This document shows, piece after piece, positions 7,251 to 15,093 of a DNA stretch of 64,000 bases. Source of the stretch: Campylobacterota bacterium. Lineage in GTDB: Bacteria; Campylobacterota; Campylobacteria; Campylobacterales; Sulfurovaceae. How positions within the stretch are numbered: position 1 is the first letter of the stretch; every line of letters starts with the position of its first letter. The stretch lies in assembly GCA_003252535.1 (NCBI GenBank), contig QKDN01000043.1:1-64000 (forward strand). The letters are read 5' to 3'. Position numbers and translations under genes: made by a program. The notes beneath the pieces are model-generated. The model was not told where the DNA came from. It was given only the letters and a program-made list of their open reading frames with translations, and did not search any database.

Positions 7251-9797
7251 CTATTTGTAGAACTCATGGAGGTGGTCGGTCCTGATCTCCAGGAGCCTGC
7301 CGCTCTCTTTGAGCTCGTCTATGGCCCGGTTGAGCTTGTCGAGTATCTCTTTGACCCTCGGGTTTGAACTGTGGACGATGAAGTGGAGACCGAGGGGCTT
7401 GGAGATGGCGGGGACTGATTCGACCCTGTCGAATATCTTCATCTTCTTGCTCAGCAGGTCGCCCGAGAACTTGTTCATCGCGACGAAATCGACCCCGCCG
7501 CCCATCAGCAGGTCGAAACACTCTTTTTGCGTCTCGGGGCGGACAAGGGCAACGGTCTGTCCGTCGATCAGCCTCTGCTCTTCGAGGTCGAAAGTATAGA
7601 TCCCCCGTGGACGGCATATCTTCTTGCCGTAGATATCGCTGATCGCCGTGACCGTGAAGGGTGCATCCTTGCGCTTGTAAAGGTTGGTGAGGACATCGAA
7701 GAAGGGTTTTGAGAACCTGAACTCGCACCGTTTACGGGTCTCCTCGCTCTCATGGTGTTTGGTGCAGTCGGGTTTGAACCATGCGACGCCGACATCATAT
7801 TCTCCCTGTTCGAGCAGCCTGAAGTGTTTGGAGAAGTCACTCTCCCAGAATATCTTGTAGTCGTCATCGTGAAGCAGCTCGAACATCTCGATCACCAGGT
7901 GGTTTGCCATCCCGCCGTAGGGGAGCTCGGGGTTGATGAATGGTATGAACTCCGTTCCCGAGAGGAATTTGATCCCCTTGGGGGTGAGCTTTGAGACGAC
8001 ATTGAAGGTCCTCTTCTCGAGGGCGTTGACTTTGAGATTGGGGACCCTGAGCATCTGGCCGGGCTTGAGCGAGGAGAGATCGGAGCCGATGGAGGCCTGG
8101 TTGGCATAGTAGAGGAGATCCCATTTGGTGGCATCCTGGTAGTACTTGAGGGCGATCGACTGGAGGGTATCCCCCTCGTTCACTTTGTAGTAGAAGCTTT
8201 TGTTCCCTTTCGACGAGCGGTCGTAGACCAGTCTCAGGCCGTTGTTGGGGCGTTTGATGCCGCTTTTGTTCTTGTTGCGGTAGGTCGCCCTGATATTGAC
8301 CGCAAGATTTTCGAAGCTCCCCCCTTTGAGGAGGCGGAACTCTTCGATGGTGCTATTCTGCTCGTGGTTGGAGCTGTAGTAGCCGCTGCACCACTCCCAT
8401 ACATTGCCGAGGGTATCGTAGAGACCGAACTTGTTGGGCTCCTTGGAAGCGACGGTGCGTGTCTTGTTGTGGCTGTTCTCATGATACCAGGCATATTTGT
8501 CGAGGGGGACGTTGCGGTGTTCAGAAGCGTACTCCCATTCGGTTTCGGTAGGGAGACGGTAGTTGCCCCGGGCTTCGAGGGTATTGAGCCGATTGATGAA
8601 CTGCAGGGCATCGTTGTAGCTGATACTGTCGACCGGATGGTCGAGGGTGTTGTGGCCGAGCTTCTCGAGGGTGTGGTAGGAAGGCTCGTCGCCCATGACC
8701 GCACGCCACTCTCTCTGGGTCACTTCGGTGGTCATCACGGAGAAGGAGTCGACGTGTTTTTGCACCTGGGGGTGTTCGTCTGCAGGGAGCGCAGTATTGT
8801 CCGTGCCCATCATAAAGTCGCCGGATGGGACGGTGACGAACTGCATCCCGAAGGTATTGGAGAAACGCTCCTGCATATCCATATACCTGAGGATCGCTTT
8901 TTTGGCCAGGCTGTGGAGAGGCCAGCGAACCCTTGTATAGTAGAACGGCTCTATTCTCTTCCACAGGCCGTTTTGCTGCTGCTGGAGCAGGTTCATATTT
9001 TTCGCGACCCTGTAGATGAGCCCGGAGATATTTTCCACATAGTAATTGAACCGTTCTACCTCTTTGCTCGGCTGGTAGTTGTACGAGATCAGCACTTCGT
9101 GGATCACACTGGTAGGGACATCGCGGGTGATCCACGGGTAGTCATAGGAAGTGATATAGTCCTCGGAGAAGTCGCTCCCGAGCTCAGGGGAGATGAGCTT
9201 GAAGCGTTCGGCTTCCTGCGGCGGGATGCTCCGGAGCCTGGCGGATCGTTTGGTATCTACGAGGATAAGGGCGTCGAGCTCCCCTTTGTTCAGCCTGGCG
9301 ACCGCCTCTTCGAAGCCATAGTGGCTTTCGACCCATTGGATGTCATGCTTTTTGCGGATGAGCGCCCCTGTGATGGAAAAGGCGTTCGTGTCGAGCTCGA
9401 TATTGACCCTTTTGTTCACAAGGTTGTCTATCGAATTGATATTGGTATCTTTGCGCGTGAGGATATAGATGTAGCGGTCATAGAGGGGGAGGATCATCTT
9501 GATATTGTTCTCGAACGACTCCCTTTTGGATATATCCCTCTCGTAGATCAGGACATCGTGCGGTACGATCCCGAACTGTGCTTTGGGGTCGGTGAGCACC
9601 TTGTCGATGATCGTTTTGTAGTTCGCCGAGTAGACCTCGATATTCATCGTATCCGCGGTGACCTTTCGGATATCTTCGGCGATCATCCTGTCTGTCTGGT
9701 TCTCTACGAGGATATAGATGCTCTCATTGTTGGTTCCGGCACTATACAGATCGCCCAGCAGAGCGGCCAGGAGGAGAATATATTTGAGAAATTTCAT
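7251..9797 (-). CDS. Periplasmic four-domain protein: SBP + FGE/SUMF1 + LysM + SBP
   Basis: An 848-residue exported protein (signal peptide MKFLKYILLLAALLGDLYSA). Residues about 25-265 resemble a TRAP/TAXI or PhnD-like solute-binding protein. About 316-528 is a formylglycine-generating-enzyme/SUMF1-like domain (VPSGDFMMGT, LPTETEWEYAS, GLYDTLGNVWEWCSG, LLKGGSFEN, GLRLVYD). About 534-585 is a LysM peptidoglycan-binding domain (VNEGDTLQSIALKYYQDATKW). About 595-845 is an SBP_bac_3-type domain (ISKPLGLHFIVHS; DELKESGRLLEI). I infer a wall-anchored sensor with two ligand-binding modules, coupled by overlap to the ion-channel gene. The Cys pair used by true FGE enzymes for catalysis is not apparent, so the FGE fold is probably for binding. 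It lies downstream of the PAAR gene in the same series. Confidence 0.85.
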   Translation of the reverse strand: MKFLKYILLLAALLGDLYSAGTNNESIYILVENQTDRMIAEDIRKVTADTMNIEVYSANYKTIIDKVLTDPKAQFGIVPHDVLIYERDISKRESFENNIKMILPLYDRYIYILTRKDTNINSIDNLVNKRVNIELDTNAFSITGALIRKKHDIQWVESHYGFEEAVARLNKGELDALILVDTKRSARLRSIPPQEAERFKLISPELGSDFSEDYITSYDYPWITRDVPTSVIHEVLISYNYQPSKEVERFNYYVENISGLIYRVAKNMNLLQQQQNGLWKRIEPFYYTRVRWPLHSLAKKAILRYMDMQERFSNTFGMQFVTVPSGDFMMGTDNTALPADEHPQVQKHVDSFSVMTTEVTQREWRAVMGDEPSYHTLEKLGHNTLDHPVDSISYNDALQFINRLNTLEARGNYRLPTETEWEYASEHRNVPLDKYAWYHENSHNKTRTVASKEPNKFGLYDTLGNVWEWCSGYYSSNHEQNSTIEEFRLLKGGSFENLAVNIRATYRNKNKSGIKRPNNGLRLVYDRSSKGNKSFYYKVNEGDTLQSIALKYYQDATKWDLLYYANQASIGSDLSSLKPGQMLRVPNLKVNALEKRTFNVVSKLTPKGIKFLSGTEFIPFINPELPYGGMANHLVIEMFELLHDDDYKIFWESDFSKHFRLLEQGEYDVGVAWFKPDCTKHHESEETRKRCEFRFSKPFFDVLTNLYKRKDAPFTVTAISDIYGKKICRPRGIYTFDLEEQRLIDGQTVALVRPETQKECFDLLMGGGVDFVAMNKFSGDLLSKKMKIFDRVESVPAISKPLGLHFIVHSSNPRVKEILDKLNRAIDELKESGRLLEIRTDHLHEFYK

Positions 9798-9810
9798 AAG
9801 CCTGCCTTTG

Positions 9811-10197
9811 TCAGCCCATCACGGTCACTTGACCGGGGAAAGTGATCGAGATCACCCCTCCCCAGGTGCACATGAGCTTGGAGCTGTTGTTGATCGACGG
9901 GAGGTTCTTGACCAGCACCATCGGGTTGCCGGGTGTCCACGGGGCGACGGTGTTGGGGACACAGGGCATGGGGGTGAGGACGCCCAGCGCCGCTGCTGTT
10001 GCCGCTGCGACCGTGGGGTTGGAGGGCGACATACACATGCCGAAAGGGGGGATATTGACGATAGGTTTGTTGTCCATGATATTGGCCATAGGGTTGCTTC
10101 CTGCCAGGATCATTTTGTCTGGGAGGACATTGAGGGTGCTCGGCGCCGCCCCGAAGGGGCACATCATCATCGCACCCGTGCATACGATCATTCCCAT
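9811..10197 (-). CDS. PAAR-like spike tip protein (DUF4280)
   Basis: A 128-residue Gly/Pro/Met-rich protein that matches the DUF4280 PAAR-like family: CTGAMMMCPFGAAPS, then KPIVNIPPFGMCMSP, VAAATAAALGVLTPMPCVP, and C-terminal STKLMCTWGGVISI-type sequence (NNSSKLMCTWGGV). PAAR-like proteins cap the VgrG/gp5 spike and can carry or sort effectors. It is the Afp10 counterpart, but here it lies some 12 kb from the spike gene, inside the envelope-gene block. This position shows that the envelope genes and the tail genes form one locus. Confidence 0.9.
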   Translation of the reverse strand: MGMIVCTGAMMMCPFGAAPSTLNVLPDKMILAGSNPMANIMDNKPIVNIPPFGMCMSPSNPTVAAATAAALGVLTPMPCVPNTVAPWTPGNPMVLVKNLPSINNSSKLMCTWGGVISITFPGQVTVMG

Positions 10198-10207
10198 GGT
10201 TTCCTCC

Positions 10208-10834
10208 TCAGATGGCCAGCGCCATCAATAGTACTGCGGCCGCAGCATAGGCGGCAGGCGGCAGATCGGTGAAGATCGTCGCCCTTCTCCCCTCTATGAC
10301 CGAAGTATCTTCGATCCCTGCTTTGTCCCTGGTGATGAGACCCGCTACCACGCCGTACTTCCGGCTGTTGGCGATCTCCTGTATGGAATATCTGTCTTCA
10401 AACCCCGCAAGCAGAGGCTTTTGGGTCTGTTCCGTCCGGAGCCGGAGCGGAGTTCTCTCCTTGGTCTGGTTGACGAGGTAGAGTCCGTTGCGGCGTGTTA
10501 TCACCGATTCTTTCCCGGTATAGATGCGGTTGTTGGTCTTTTTGTAGAGGATCGTGTAGTAGATCGTTTCGGTACTCCCCGCAGGGCTCGGGATGATCCC
10601 ACGGCAGTACTTGCCGATACACTCCATCCTCGTGAACGCCTCATAGCGCGGTGACGCTGCCGTCCTGAAGTAGAGTCTCGTCTCGGTGATATTGTGGTCC
10701 TCTATGAGGGTATCGATATAGATGCGGTAGCCGCTCGTAAAGGTCTGCTGCTCCTCGACTGGGGTGATCTTGTCCCCGTAGAGCGGCAGGAGGATGAGGG
10801 GGATCAGTATGAGTCTCAATAAAAGACCGGTCAT
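10208..10834 (-). CDS. Exported protein with C-terminal membrane anchor, unknown function
   Basis: A 208-residue protein with a signal peptide (LLLRLILIPLILLPLYG) and a hydrophobic C-terminus (PAAYAAAAVLLMALAI) that could anchor it in the inner membrane. The central part is beta-rich (alternating Tyr/Ile/Arg strands, RLYFRT, ETIYYTILYK) with one Cys pair (ECIGKYC), similar in feel to periplasmic Ig-like domains. Its ATG directly abuts the stop of the MCP-like gene with no gap, and it precedes the PAAR gene by 10 bp, so it is co-translated with the CIS envelope block. No named family is recognised. Confidence 0.7.
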   Translation of the reverse strand: MTGLLLRLILIPLILLPLYGDKITPVEEQQTFTSGYRIYIDTLIEDHNITETRLYFRTAASPRYEAFTRMECIGKYCRGIIPSPAGSTETIYYTILYKKTNNRIYTGKESVITRRNGLYLVNQTKERTPLRLRTEQTQKPLLAGFEDRYSIQEIANSRKYGVVAGLITRDKAGIEDTSVIEGRRATIFTDLPPAAYAAAAVLLMALAI

Positions 10835-12682
10835 CTATTGCTCCTTTGCTTCGTCGATCATGGTCTGGGCTTCATCCATCCCGATGAAGCGGTTCTCGTC
10901 GACGATCTCGTATTTCATGTCGTTGGCTCTGTTGCTCATCGACCTGACGGTTTTCCTTACCTTGTCGGCGTTCTGTATCTCGTCGAGTATCGTCGTATGG
11001 CTGGTACGGGTGAGGTTCTGGAGACTGATAAAGGAGGAGACACGGCTCGCGGAGTAGGTAGAGAGTCTCTCGAGAGCCGTTTCGATGAGGTGGAGGCTGT
11101 ACTGGATATCTTTGAGGAGCTCTTCGATGAGGAGTTTGAAGAGCCTCTCCATATCGTGGCCGCTGATATCCGTGAGGTCTCCGGAGGTGATCTCCCTGAC
11201 CTTTGCCGTGAGCTCCTCCTGCACCTTCGCATCCCTGACGCTGCTGTCATCGATGATAGTACCGAACCGCTCGAGCAGCAGCGCCGGGTTCCCTGCGAAG
11301 AGGCCGTTTTTGAAATCGGTGACGAGGGTGATGCTCTCGATATACTTCCTGCCGAAATCTCTGAGGAGCTCCCCGATGTAGCTGTTCTCCTGCTTGACCA
11401 CCTTGATCGTGCTGTCGAGGTCGAAGAGGTACTTGGTGTCATCCTTCATGAAGCTCGAAGCCTTTTTGATCGATTCGAGGATCTGGTCGAGGCTGTAGCC
11501 GTTCTGCTGTGTGTAGCTGTCGATCATATCGATCGTCTCGTCGATGTCGCTGAGATACCTGAACTGATCGAGGAGGAAGCGCGAGTGGTTCTGCGAGATG
11601 GTATTGAGGTTCTCCGCGATCTGGCCGAGCTTGCCGCGGTACTCCTCTTCGATGACCGGGATATAGTTCCTCTGGCTATACTCTTTTGCTACATTGCCGA
11701 TGTCCCCGAGCGCTTTTTCGAGGAGTGCGACGGTGTCGTTGTACTGATCCCTCAGGAGATTGAGATGCTTGTTGTGGGCGGTGTTCTGAACCCTTTCGTC
11801 ACAGATCCCTTCGGAAACCTTCTGGAGGAGGGTTGTCAGTTCGTCGGCCAGCTCATTGTCCCTGATGAGGTCCTCCTTGTCCTGTTCGATCTTTTTGATG
11901 ATCTTCTCGATATTGGTATTGATCGTGGCAGAGAGGGTGACGAACTCATCCTGTGTGACATTGTTGATATAGGAGACGCTCTCTTTATGCTTGGGGTTGA
12001 GCACATAGCCGAAGAGTTTGCCCAGGACGGTGTTGATCTCGACGATCTGCGAGAGGAGCGGGACGATGATGTAGCGCAGCAGCACGGCGATAGCGGCTAC
12101 GAGCACACCGGCGATCAGCAGGAGCATCGAGAGGTAGTGCATCTTCACCGGGGGTGGGGTCTTGACGACATCCGCGACGACGATGAACTTGCGGTTGCCG
12201 CGCCCGAGGCTCATGGCGATCCTTTTTTGTTCATGAAGTACTTTGAGGTCTTCACGCTTGCACATTTGCTCCAGCATCTCCTCCATACCCGCGGCGCTTT
12301 CGCCGTAGCATGGGTAGCGTTTCGCCCTGAACTCTTCGATGGTAGCGCTCGTGGCAGTGAGGATGAAACGGTCGTCCTTCCTGATATAGGAGCGGATCGA
12401 GCCGAGGATGCTCCCTTTGGCAAAGAGGGTAAGCTCCCTCACCATCTCGAGATAGCTCTGGGGATCGACATATTCTCCCTGGAATATCCCTTTATGATAG
12501 TTGTCAAGGAGCAGTGTCGCTTTGAGCAGGGCGACCTCGAGCTCCTGGTTCTCCTTCTCTATGAGGACATTCTTCTCATCGTGTTTGAGGTCGATATAGA
12601 CATAGAGCGAGACCGATGAGATGATCAGCACATTGATGGCAAGGAAGAGGAGTATGAGCTTGTATTTGAGATTCTTTTTCAT
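10835..12682 (-). CDS. MCP-like membrane coiled-coil sensor lacking the chemotaxis tip
   Basis: A 615-residue protein with the layout of a chemoreceptor: membrane helix 1 (residues 8-28), a periplasmic domain of about 150 residues, membrane helix 2 (about 181-205), a HAMP-like segment, and more than 350 residues of predicted coiled coil (long E/K/D/I/L heptads). The conserved methyl-accepting hairpin tip (the EEI..LA...A signature that binds CheA/CheW) is not visible, and the C-terminus has no CheR-binding pentapeptide. It therefore probably does not signal to the flagellar array. Its place between an FGE lipoprotein and the PAAR gene suggests a sensor or docking part of the injection system. 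Confidence 0.7.
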   Translation of the reverse strand: MKKNLKYKLILLFLAINVLIISSVSLYVYIDLKHDEKNVLIEKENQELEVALLKATLLLDNYHKGIFQGEYVDPQSYLEMVRELTLFAKGSILGSIRSYIRKDDRFILTATSATIEEFRAKRYPCYGESAAGMEEMLEQMCKREDLKVLHEQKRIAMSLGRGNRKFIVVADVVKTPPPVKMHYLSMLLLIAGVLVAAIAVLLRYIIVPLLSQIVEINTVLGKLFGYVLNPKHKESVSYINNVTQDEFVTLSATINTNIEKIIKKIEQDKEDLIRDNELADELTTLLQKVSEGICDERVQNTAHNKHLNLLRDQYNDTVALLEKALGDIGNVAKEYSQRNYIPVIEEEYRGKLGQIAENLNTISQNHSRFLLDQFRYLSDIDETIDMIDSYTQQNGYSLDQILESIKKASSFMKDDTKYLFDLDSTIKVVKQENSYIGELLRDFGRKYIESITLVTDFKNGLFAGNPALLLERFGTIIDDSSVRDAKVQEELTAKVREITSGDLTDISGHDMERLFKLLIEELLKDIQYSLHLIETALERLSTYSASRVSSFISLQNLTRTSHTTILDEIQNADKVRKTVRSMSNRANDMKYEIVDENRFIGMDEAQTMIDEAKEQ

Positions 12683-12709
12683 CTTTACTCCCTTTTCATG
12701 CCGTGTTCG

Positions 12710-13825
12710 CTACTCTTGGCCGATCGTGTGACCGAGGAACTTATTCTCGAAGGTGTTCCTGATCTCCTCTTTGGTCACATTTTCAGGGTTGTTTTCGGAT
12801 GACTGGAAGCCGAGCTCTTTGGCCATCATCTCCTTGAACTCCTTCATCTTCGTGGCCGCTATGCCGTCCTCCTTGACCCTGCTGGCACACCGGAACCCAA
12901 GGTCGTTCCCTTTGTACGAAGCCTTGTCGAACGACCTGAAATCGACCGTCGGCGGGTAGCCGTTGACATAGTGCCACGAGCCGCCGCGGTTGACCTTGAA
13001 TATCCCGTTTGAACGGTTGACCGGGTTGACGCGGCATTCGTCTGCACCGCCGAAGATATTGTCGAGGCTTTTGGGATTTTTGGGAGGACAGATGTAGAAG
13101 TCCCGCCGGTAGGTATCCTCGACCCACTCCCTGACATTGCCTGCCATATCGTAGAGTCCGTACCTGTTGGGCGGGTAGCTTTTGACATTGACCGCCCAGT
13201 TGCTCCCGGTGCCCCTGTAGTTCATCATATCTGCGCTTTCATTATCGCCCCACGGGAAGCGTTTGCCGCTCAGCCCTCCGCGCGCCGCGTATTCCCACTC
13301 AGCCTCGGTGGGGAGCCTTTTGCCGTAGAATTCGCAGAACCCTTTGGCATCGTTGTAGCTCACATCGACGACCGGGAGGTCATCGCCGCCCTTCTCCTTG
13401 TCATCTATGTAGCGGGGTGGCTTGGCACACTCTTTGGCCTTGAGGTACTCCTTGTACATCGCGTTGGTCACTTCGGTCTTGTCGAGGTAGAAGCTCCCCA
13501 CATAGACCGCTTTTTGCGGGTGATCCTTGAAGCTGCCGCCGTCCTTGACCCCCATCATGAAGCTCCCGCCGGGGATGAAGCTCATCGTCTCGACATTCTT
13601 GGGCTCCATCGTCTCGGGTTTGCACGCCTGCTTCTGCGAACAGCCGATGAGCAACGGCAGGAGGAGTATCGACAAGGCAGATACAAAAACTGATTTTTTG
13701 TTCCAAAGAGAGTGCGAGAAGCCATGCGCCAAACCCGTGGAGCGGGCGCTTGCGTTCGCATGGCGCACGAGTACTCTTCTTTGGAAAAAGTTTTGGGAGG
13801 TCACCGGCAGTTCATACTTCTTCAT
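12710..13825 (-). CDS. FGE/SUMF1-domain lipoprotein carrying an in-frame palindromic repeat
   Basis: A 371-residue lipoprotein: the signal core SVFVSALSILLLPLL ends in lipobox LIGC at Cys62. Residues about 75-320 form a formylglycine-generating-enzyme (SUMF1) domain with IPGGSFMMG, DKTEVTNAMYKEY, LPTEAEWEYAARGG, GLYDMAGNVREW, VNRGGSW and LGFRCAS. TagR of the T6SS threonine-phosphorylation pathway has the same fold. The N-terminal extension is odd: codons 14-41 lie within a palindromic element (13703-13784), placed in frame ahead of the signal peptide. The ATG at 13825 has a good ribosome site (TAGGAG), so the insert is probably translated. Starts two bases from the stop of the solute-binding protein gene. 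Confidence 0.85.
   Translation of the reverse strand: MKKYELPVTSQNFFQRRVLVRHANASARSTGLAHGFSHSLWNKKSVFVSALSILLLPLLIGCSQKQACKPETMEPKNVETMSFIPGGSFMMGVKDGGSFKDHPQKAVYVGSFYLDKTEVTNAMYKEYLKAKECAKPPRYIDDKEKGGDDLPVVDVSYNDAKGFCEFYGKRLPTEAEWEYAARGGLSGKRFPWGDNESADMMNYRGTGSNWAVNVKSYPPNRYGLYDMAGNVREWVEDTYRRDFYICPPKNPKSLDNIFGGADECRVNPVNRSNGIFKVNRGGSWHYVNGYPPTVDFRSFDKASYKGNDLGFRCASRVKEDGIAATKMKEFKEMMAKELGFQSSENNPENVTKEEIRNTFENKFLGHTIGQE
13703..13784 (-). repeat. Palindromic element, copy 2, inside a coding sequence
   Basis: Read on the minus strand this is the same element as 2806-2888: TGCGCCATGCGAACGCAAGC is shared exactly, and the rest of the interior differs at a few positions. The outer stem here is CCAAAGAAGAGT paired with ACTCTCTTTGG, unlike copy 1, yet still self-complementary. 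The copy keeps the host reading frame open and encodes about 28 residues of the FGE lipoprotein N-terminus. Confidence 0.75.
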
Positions 13826-13826
13826 C

Positions 13827-15092
13827 CTAGTCTCCTATCGTCAGTGAGAACTCTATCTTGCTGTTCTCAACGGTCAGATTTTTATAGATCACCCTGATCT
13901 TCTTCTTGCGTATCTCCTGGAGGAAAGGGTTCTGGTAGACATAGGAGACACTTTTGTGTGATTTGGCCTTGATCTCGATGATACCCTCGGGGAGTATCTC
14001 GATGAGATGCCTCGGTTTGATGGGGCTCTTGTCGAAGGCTTTGGTCTCGAACCCTTCGAAAGTGATGTTCATATCGGTGGAAGAGGCGTTCGAGAACTCG
14101 ATGACATATTTGCGGCCGTTGTCCACCTTTTGTGTCCCCACCAGGGCGACAGAGAGGGCGTTCTCGTCTTCGATGCGCTTGTGGATGTTGCTGATGGATG
14201 CTTTGACCATCTCGTGGATATCGCCGTAGTAGGCGTCGATGTTCTGGATCGTCCGGTAGCACTCGAAAGCGCTCACCATCGCCTCGATCTTCGTCTCTAT
14301 CTTCGTATCGAGGGTGTTCTTGGGGGCGATGATGAAATTGGGGACGCTGAAGGTGCGGATGTACTTGTCGCCCGCCATGAAGCTCTCGCGGTTGAGCCCC
14401 TGCTTGAGGGTGAGGTTGCTGAAGAAGTCATCGGGGAGCGAATTGAGGATGAACTTCGCTTTCTGAATCTTTTTGACATAGTCGGCGGGGCCGAAGAGGA
14501 AGATGGCATCGATCTCGTCGTTGTCGAGGGCATAGAGCGAATGGTCGAGGTCGATGCTCTTGTAGGTGATATCGAGCTTGATACCGCTGTTCTTGGTGAT
14601 GTTGTCGAGGTAGAGCTGTGCAATGTTCGACGAGAGACCCGTGGAGATCCTCATGCTCCGCAGGTCGATGATCGAGGTGATCGGTTTCTTGGAGATGAGA
14701 TAGAGGAGCGAGTCGCCCGAAGAGCAGACGATGGCGTAGTCCTCATAGGGGTCGAATCCGAAAAGGGAGTGTTTCCTCGCAGCGATGACATCGCCGCGGA
14801 TGATGGCGATATTGGCCTTGGATTTGCGGAGGTTGTCGATCGCATCGAGGCTCCCCTGCGCCGCGATGTCCCTGACGGTCATTTCGCTGTATTTTTCGCT
14901 CAGGTAGATATCGCTCCCACCGATCTTGAGGTCGCTGTCGGTGGTGAGGAAGATATCGTTGAAGATATTGACCGCATCGAGCTTGCGGTCGGACTTTTTG
15001 GAGACGATGCCGATGCTGTACTCCTGGGTCTTGCCGGTGAGGATGAGGGGCAGCAGGGTCAGCAGGAGCAACCCCCGGAAGATGCAGCTCAT
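13827..15092 (-). CDS. Periplasmic solute-binding-like protein (TAXI/NMT1 type) with C-terminal beta domain
   Basis: A 421-residue exported protein (signal peptide near residues 1-20, GLLLLTLLPLILTG). Residues about 25-290 follow the TAXI/NMT1 periplasmic-binding pattern: IGIVSKKSDRKL, DAIDNLRKSKANIAIIRGDV, ITSIIDLRSMRISTG, DEIDAIFLFGPADYV. The remaining 130 residues are beta-rich and could be an Ig-like domain. No transporter partner is encoded nearby, so ligand sensing is more likely than uptake. It is one base from the preceding membrane-protein gene and two from the FGE lipoprotein gene. The first domain is similar in kind to the N-terminal domain of the protein at 7251-9797. Confidence 0.75.
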   Translation of the reverse strand: MSCIFRGLLLLTLLPLILTGKTQEYSIGIVSKKSDRKLDAVNIFNDIFLTTDSDLKIGGSDIYLSEKYSEMTVRDIAAQGSLDAIDNLRKSKANIAIIRGDVIAARKHSLFGFDPYEDYAIVCSSGDSLLYLISKKPITSIIDLRSMRISTGLSSNIAQLYLDNITKNSGIKLDITYKSIDLDHSLYALDNDEIDAIFLFGPADYVKKIQKAKFILNSLPDDFFSNLTLKQGLNRESFMAGDKYIRTFSVPNFIIAPKNTLDTKIETKIEAMVSAFECYRTIQNIDAYYGDIHEMVKASISNIHKRIEDENALSVALVGTQKVDNGRKYVIEFSNASSTDMNITFEGFETKAFDKSPIKPRHLIEILPEGIIEIKAKSHKSVSYVYQNPFLQEIRKKKIRVIYKNLTVENSKIEFSLTIGD

Positions 15093-15093
15093 G

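Noticed and set aside
10838-12619. 593-codon frame opposite the MCP-like gene and similar long antisense frames at 8364, 14007 and 46978
   Set aside because: Compositions are typical of reverse-complement reading of coiled-coil or periplasmic genes (many Val, Asp, Leu, Glu), and they lie fully inside convincing genes.
7251-13825. Diversity-generating retroelement targets, since FGE/C-type-lectin folds are usual targets
   Set aside because: No reverse transcriptase gene and no template repeat copy of the FGE 3' ends was seen in the window.
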